Source: Paenibacillus sp. FSL K6-3182
GTDB lineage: Bacteria; Bacillota; Bacilli; Paenibacillales; Paenibacillaceae
Direction: 5' to 3'
Assembly (NCBI RefSeq): GCF_037976325.1
Contig: NZ_CP150265.1
Location: 5,265,501-5,329,500, forward strand
Length of the DNA stretch: 64,000 bases
Shown here in pieces: positions 60,407 to 64,000 of the stretch; within the stretch, counting starts at the first letter, position 1; each line of letters opens with the position of its first letter. The notes under the pieces were generated by a model, which was given only the letters and a program-made list of their open reading frames with translations, was not told the origin of the DNA and searched no databases. A program made the translations under genes and the position numbers.

Positions 60407-60634
60407 TTACTGCGCGTCTTTTTGTTCTCTAGCATCTTGTTTAAGCAGCATATTAACAAAATATTTGCGAGCATCCGCTGTCTCAATCAGCAGCGAAGCT
60501 TCATCACCTCCGGGATGCTTAAGCTCCAGCCAATCGCCGCTCAGCCCTTCACGCACGCCAGTAATGACATACTCCTGATTCAAGTACGCATCAATCTTGT
60601 TTTTCTCCTCGACGTATTGCTCATAGGTGGACAT
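60407..60634 (-). CDS. Small protein of the pyrimidine-catabolism cluster
   Basis: A 75-residue, mostly acidic protein that I do not recognise: MSTYEQYVEEKNKIDAYL begins a helix, followed by a beta-rich VITGVREGLSGDWLELKHPGG and a helical end (ARKYFVNMLLKQDAREQ). GGAGGAAGAAAT precedes the ATG. It lies 70 bases after hydA and 100 before mmsA, all on the same strand. Its conserved position would suggest a role with the pathway enzymes, but that cannot be proved from this window alone. Confidence 0.6.
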   Translation of the reverse strand: MSTYEQYVEEKNKIDAYLNQEYVITGVREGLSGDWLELKHPGGDEASLLIETADARKYFVNMLLKQDAREQKDAQ

Positions 60635-60704
60635 ATTTCTTCCTCCTTTGGCGCTATAGCTTCCCTTTATCCCTCATGTTCCGAGGCAGCGATGCGACAA
60701 GCAG

Positions 60705-62096
60705 CTATCGATTAGCCGCCTTGTAAGGAGTCCGCTTCACGTATCGTCCAGCTCCAATAGAGCCAACAAATTGACAATCTTGAATAACAAATTCACCGCG
60801 TGATAGCACGCTAACGGGCAAACCTGTCACCTTCAATCCTTCAAACGGGTTATAATCAACGTTCATATGATGTGTTTCAGCTGAGAGAATACGCTCTGCT
60901 AGCGGATCAAAGATGACGATATCCGCATCACTGCCAACTGCAATCGTCCCCTTCTGGGGAAAAAGACCAAACAGCTTGGCGCTGCGCGTCGATACAATGT
61001 CTACGAATTGATTAAGCGTAATACGCCCTTGATGAACGCCCTCCGAATAAAAGAGCGAGAATCGATCCTCTATAACGGGGCCGCCATTTGGAATTTTACT
61101 GAAATCCCCCCGCCCCAAATCCTTCTGCCCGTCAAAATTAAAAGAGCAGTGATCCGAACCCAGCGTTTGCAGCTGGCCGCTCTTCAGTGCATTCCAAAGC
61201 ACCTCTTGATGGTGCGCTTCACGAAGAGGCGGCGACCATACGTATTTTGCCCCTTGAAAATCCGGCTTCTCTAGCTGCGACTGATCGAGCACCAAATATT
61301 GCGGACAGGTTTCGCCCCACATGTCCACGCCTTGATTGCGCGCCTCTGCGATTTGCTGGACTGCTTCGGCGCATGTCACATGCACGACATACAGTCTCGC
61401 TCCAGCAAGCTCGGCTAGTTTTGCTGCACGTCCAGTTGCCTCTCCTTCAATAATCGACGGTCTCGTAAGCGCATGATAAATAGGATCGGTGTTGCCTTCC
61501 TCCAACGCTTTATGAATGAGAAAATCGATGACATCGCCATTCTCAGCATGCACCATTACCATCGCTCCATGCTCCTTGGCTGCGAGCATCGTCCGAAACA
61601 ACGTGCCGTCATCCGCTTGAAACACATTTTTGTAAGCCATAAACACCTTCAACGAGGTAATGCCCTCTTCTTTAATAATCGATGGAAGCTCGGCAAGCAC
61701 TGCATCGTTTATTTCACTAATCATGAGGTGAAAGCCATAATCGATAACGGCTTTTCTGTCTGCTTTTTGATGCCATGCCGCAATGGATTCCTTAAGTGGT
61801 TTCCCTTTCGTCGTCAAGCAGAAATCAACAATCGTTGTAGTTCCTCCGAAAGCTGCAGCTTTTGTGCCTGTCTCAAAATCATCCGCCGTAACCGTGCCGC
61901 CAAACGGCATATCAAGATGGGTATGAGGATCAATGCCGCCTGGAAATACGTATTTGCCTGTTGCATCGATAATCTCATCCGCTTCCGACTCGAGGTCAAT
62001 GCCGATTTTGGCGATGATGCCTTCCTTAATCAGCACATCAGCTTTATACGTGTCGGCTGCCGTTACAATAACCCCATTTTTTATGAGCTTCACCGT
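60705..62096 (-). CDS. hydA: Dihydropyrimidinase
   Basis: A zinc amidohydrolase that opens dihydrouracil/dihydrothymine to N-carbamoyl-beta-amino acids. The protein has 463 residues. Metal ligands are seen in GGIDPHTHLDMPFGGTVTADDFETGT, the carboxylated lysine in SLKVFMAYKN, His in MVHAENGD and VVHVTCAE, and the aspartate in TLGSDHCSF. It is the second enzyme of the reductive pyrimidine pathway, following PreTA. The start is the ATG at 62096 (MTVKLIKNGVIVTAAD) after AAGGAGG; the frame extends to 62138 but inside preA and without a site. Confidence 0.95.
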   Translation of the reverse strand, partial: TVKLIKNGVIVTAADTYKADVLIKEGIIAKIGIDLESEADEIIDATGKYVFPGGIDPHTHLDMPFGGTVTADDFETGTKAAAFGGTTTIVDFCLTTKGKPLKESIAAWHQKADRKAVIDYGFHLMISEINDAVLAELPSIIKEEGITSLKVFMAYKNVFQADDGTLFRTMLAAKEHGAMVMVHAENGDVIDFLIHKALEEGNTDPIYHALTRPSIIEGEATGRAAKLAELAGARLYVVHVTCAEAVQQIAEARNQGVDMWGETCPQYLVLDQSQLEKPDFQGAKYVWSPPLREAHHQEVLWNALKSGQLQTLGSDHCSFNFDGQKDLGRGDFSKIPNGGPVIEDRFSLFYSEGVHQGRITLNQFVDIVSTRSAKLFGLFPQKGTIAVGSDADIVIFDPLAERILSAETHHMNVDYNPFEGLKVTGLPVSVLSRGEFVIQDCQFVGSIGAGRYVKRTPYKAANR

Positions 62097-62100
62097 CATC

Positions 62101-63408
62101 CTATACAGCCTCCTTCTTATCGCCATCGTCAGAATCATTGCTTTTTCCTAGTGACGCAATTGCCGCTTGCCGTTGATTCCAGCTTAGAGCTGGCTCCATC
62201 GAGGGAACCTCTACCATCTCAATCGCACCTTCAACCGGGCAAACAATAGAACAAAGGTTGCAGCCTACACAATCTTCCTCGCGAACCTTCAGGTATGCTG
62301 CGCCAGTATCGTCTATATGCCGCTCAATACACTGATGCGAAGTATCCTCGCAAGCGATATGGCATTTATTGCAAACGATGCAAGTATCCTGTTCAATTCG
62401 TGCAACGACCGCGTAATTAAGATCAAGATCTCCCCAATCCGAATAGCGCTCTACCGATTTGCCTATTAGCTCATTGACTGATTTCAAACCCTTTTCATCC
62501 AAATAATTGTTTAGACCATCGATCATATCCTCTACGATGCTAAAGCCATGATGCATGGCAGCTGTACATACTTGAACGCCAGTTGAGCCCATCAAAATAA
62601 ACTCAACCGCATCCCGCCAGCTCGATACTCCGCCTATCCCGGAAATGGGCACCCCGACTAAAGGATTTCGGGCACATTCCGCAACCATATTAAGCGCAAT
62701 CGGCTTAACTGCAGGCCCGCAGTAGCCCCCATGCGCGCCTTTTCCGCCAACATGCGGAATCGTATTCCATGTATCGATATCAACTCCAGCTAGTGAATTA
62801 ATGGTATTGATCAGCGAGATCGCATCCGCTCCTCCGCGAACGGCTGCTTTCGCTGTCGCGGTAATGTCCGTAATATTCGGCGTAAGCTTGACTATGACTG
62901 GCGTCCTCGCCGCCTCCTTGACCCACATTGTCTGCATTTCAACCAGATCCGGCTGCTGACCAGAAGCAGCGCCCATCCCCCGCTCCGCCATGCCATGGGG
63001 ACATCCGAAGTTCAATTCCAATCCATCCACACCGACAGCCTCTACTTTTTTTACAATTTCATGCCATTTCTCGCGTTTAGGCTCCACCATCAATGAAACG
63101 ACAAGCGCATGCTCCGGAAATCGCTTCTTTGTCTCGTATATTTCCTTTAAGTTCACTTCAAGCGGGCGATCCGAAATCAGCTCAATGTTGTTGAATCCTG
63201 CTACTCGTTGTCCATTGAAATGAATAGCTGCAAATCGCGAGGATGTATTAATAATTGGATCGCCCAGCGTCTTCCATACCGCTCCGCCCCAGCCCGCTTC
63301 AAATGCTCGCTGAACCTGATAGCCGGTGTTCGTTGGCGGCGCTGATGCAAGCCAAAAAGGATTCGGAGAAGCTATGCCTGCTAATTGAATGCGCAGATCA
63401 GCCATCAT
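62101..63408 (-). CDS. preA: Dihydropyrimidine dehydrogenase subunit PreA
   Basis: The catalytic subunit that reduces uracil/thymine with NAD(P)H via PreT. The protein has 435 residues. The FMN barrel contains NPFWLASAPPTNTGYQV, LELNFGCPHGMAERGMGAA with the active-site cysteine, VKLTPNITD and ISGIGGVSSWRDAVEFILMGSTGVQV (in pieces). The C-terminus carries two 4Fe-4S motifs, CIVCNKCHIAC and CVGCNLCSIVCPV. The start (ATG 63408 or 63405) follows GGGAGGG and overlaps the preT stop. hydA follows at once. Confidence 0.95.
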   Translation of the reverse strand: MMADLRIQLAGIASPNPFWLASAPPTNTGYQVQRAFEAGWGGAVWKTLGDPIINTSSRFAAIHFNGQRVAGFNNIELISDRPLEVNLKEIYETKKRFPEHALVVSLMVEPKREKWHEIVKKVEAVGVDGLELNFGCPHGMAERGMGAASGQQPDLVEMQTMWVKEAARTPVIVKLTPNITDITATAKAAVRGGADAISLINTINSLAGVDIDTWNTIPHVGGKGAHGGYCGPAVKPIALNMVAECARNPLVGVPISGIGGVSSWRDAVEFILMGSTGVQVCTAAMHHGFSIVEDMIDGLNNYLDEKGLKSVNELIGKSVERYSDWGDLDLNYAVVARIEQDTCIVCNKCHIACEDTSHQCIERHIDDTGAAYLKVREEDCVGCNLCSIVCPVEGAIEMVEVPSMEPALSWNQRQAAIASLGKSNDSDDGDKKEAV

Positions 63409-64000
63409 TTTCCCTCCCTGCAACTAGCGTTTTGTAAATCGAATAAGCTGCCAGCTTGCCTTGCTGTGCGGCGGCAACTACCATCGCATCACCTTGGCCT
63501 TCACCGAAAATAACGTCGCCAGCAGCGTAAATTTGGGGATTTGAGGTCTGATAGGTTTCCGTATTCACCATCACAATTCCTTGCTTATGATGCAAGCCCA
63601 GCTGCTCAATTAGCGGCAAGTGACGTGTCTGACCAATTGCCTTAATGACAACATCAACATCAAGCAGGAAAGAGGAGCCTTCTACCGGTGTCACCTTTTT
63701 TCTTCCTCCTTGTTCATCCTCTTCAAGCTGCATCCTCATGCATTCAAGCGCCTCGACATTTCCATCAGCATCTCCGATAATCCGGCTGGGAGCGCTTAAC
63801 CATTCAAACTCCACACCATCTTGCTTCGCGAATTCGAATTCAAACTCGTAGGCGGTCATTTCCTCTCTCGTCCTGCGGTATACCATCTTCACCTTTGCAG
63901 CCCCGAGCCTCACCGAGCAGGTAGCCGCATCAACCGCCGTATTGCCCGCACCGATTACCGCTACACGTTTGCCAGCAAAGTCATTTGTAAGCTCCGTTTT
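63398..64000 (-). CDS. preT: Dihydropyrimidine dehydrogenase subunit PreT, N-terminus beyond window
   Basis: The electron-input subunit (glutamate-synthase small-subunit family), which passes NAD(P)H electrons to PreA. The last 201 residues are visible. A nucleotide-binding motif (VAVIGAGNTAVDAA) is followed by KVKMVYRRTREEMTAYEFE, VDVVIKAIGQTRHLPL and the FAD-binding end PQIYAAGDVIFGEGQGDAMVVAAAQQGKLAA (in pieces), which is the FAD loop. The frame is open to base 64000, so the N-terminal half with the first FAD motif and Fe-S cysteines lies outside. It overlaps preA by 11 bases. Confidence 0.93.
   Translation of the reverse strand, partial: KTELTNDFAGKRVAVIGAGNTAVDAATCSVRLGAAKVKMVYRRTREEMTAYEFEFEFAKQDGVEFEWLSAPSRIIGDADGNVEALECMRMQLEEDEQGGRKKVTPVEGSSFLLDVDVVIKAIGQTRHLPLIEQLGLHHKQGIVMVNTETYQTSNPQIYAAGDVIFGEGQGDAMVVAAAQQGKLAAYSIYKTLVAGRENDG

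Overview
The window looks like the chromosome of an endospore-forming Bacillota bacterium of the Paenibacillaceae type. The evidence is moderate GC, strong AGGAGG-type ribosome-binding sites with ATG, GTG and TTG starts, sporulation proteins (YhcN/YlaJ-type lipoprotein, YtvI), a FapR operator in front of fabH, a sufCDSUB operon and spore-surface genes. No tRNA, rRNA, insertion sequence, prophage or CRISPR array was seen.

Layout. 1-4.6 kb: end of a nucleotide-sugar dehydrogenase gene, two glycosyltransferases and a sporulation lipoprotein. 4.6-5.8 kb: fabH behind a tandem FapR operator. 5.8-15.3 kb (all minus): an unusual locus with a 2212-residue protein made of about 93 units of 20 residues (60-nt tandem repeats with no indel), a GT2-type glycosyltransferase, three small helical look-alike proteins and a small basic protein. 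None has a signal peptide, so deposition from the mother cell onto the spore is a reasonable guess. 15.4-17.7 kb: two Fur-controlled iron-siderophore permeases. 17.7-23.9 kb: thiamine operon thiC-thiF-thiES(fused)-thiG-thiO under a TPP riboswitch. 23.9-30.3 kb: a glycosyltransferase, YtvI, YfkAB, an HD-GYP protein and a YunD-like metallophosphatase. 30.3-33.8 kb: molybdopterin genes (moaA, a fused moaD-moaE, a moeB-type E1) with a short molybdopterin-fold protein. 33.8-36 kb: second HD-GYP protein and a lipoprotein. 36-41.3 kb: sufCDSUB. 41.5-45 kb: DUF1802, methionine salvage mtnK-mtnA, DUF1805. 45.1-49.9 kb: AT-richer accessory stretch with a possible toxin remnant, two endospore-appendage (Ena, DUF3992) subunits, a third Ena-like protein and a collagen-like GXT protein with a BclA-type head. 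50-57.3 kb: GGDEF/EAL protein, DUF423, small membrane protein, sbcC and sbcD. 57.5-64 kb: MFS transporter, then a reductive pyrimidine-degradation operon (preT-preA-hydA-small ORF-mmsA) running off the right edge.

How it fits together. Two loci (5.8-15.3 kb and 45.9-48.7 kb) appear to encode fibrous spore-surface structures: an Ena-type appendage with collagen-like fibre, and a giant decapeptide-repeat fibre with its own glycosyltransferase and helical partners. The second is the best candidate for an undescribed system. In both sulfur-transfer pathways present, the ubiquitin-like carrier occurs as a fusion (ThiE-ThiS and MoaD-MoaE), each with a paralogous E1 enzyme nearby.
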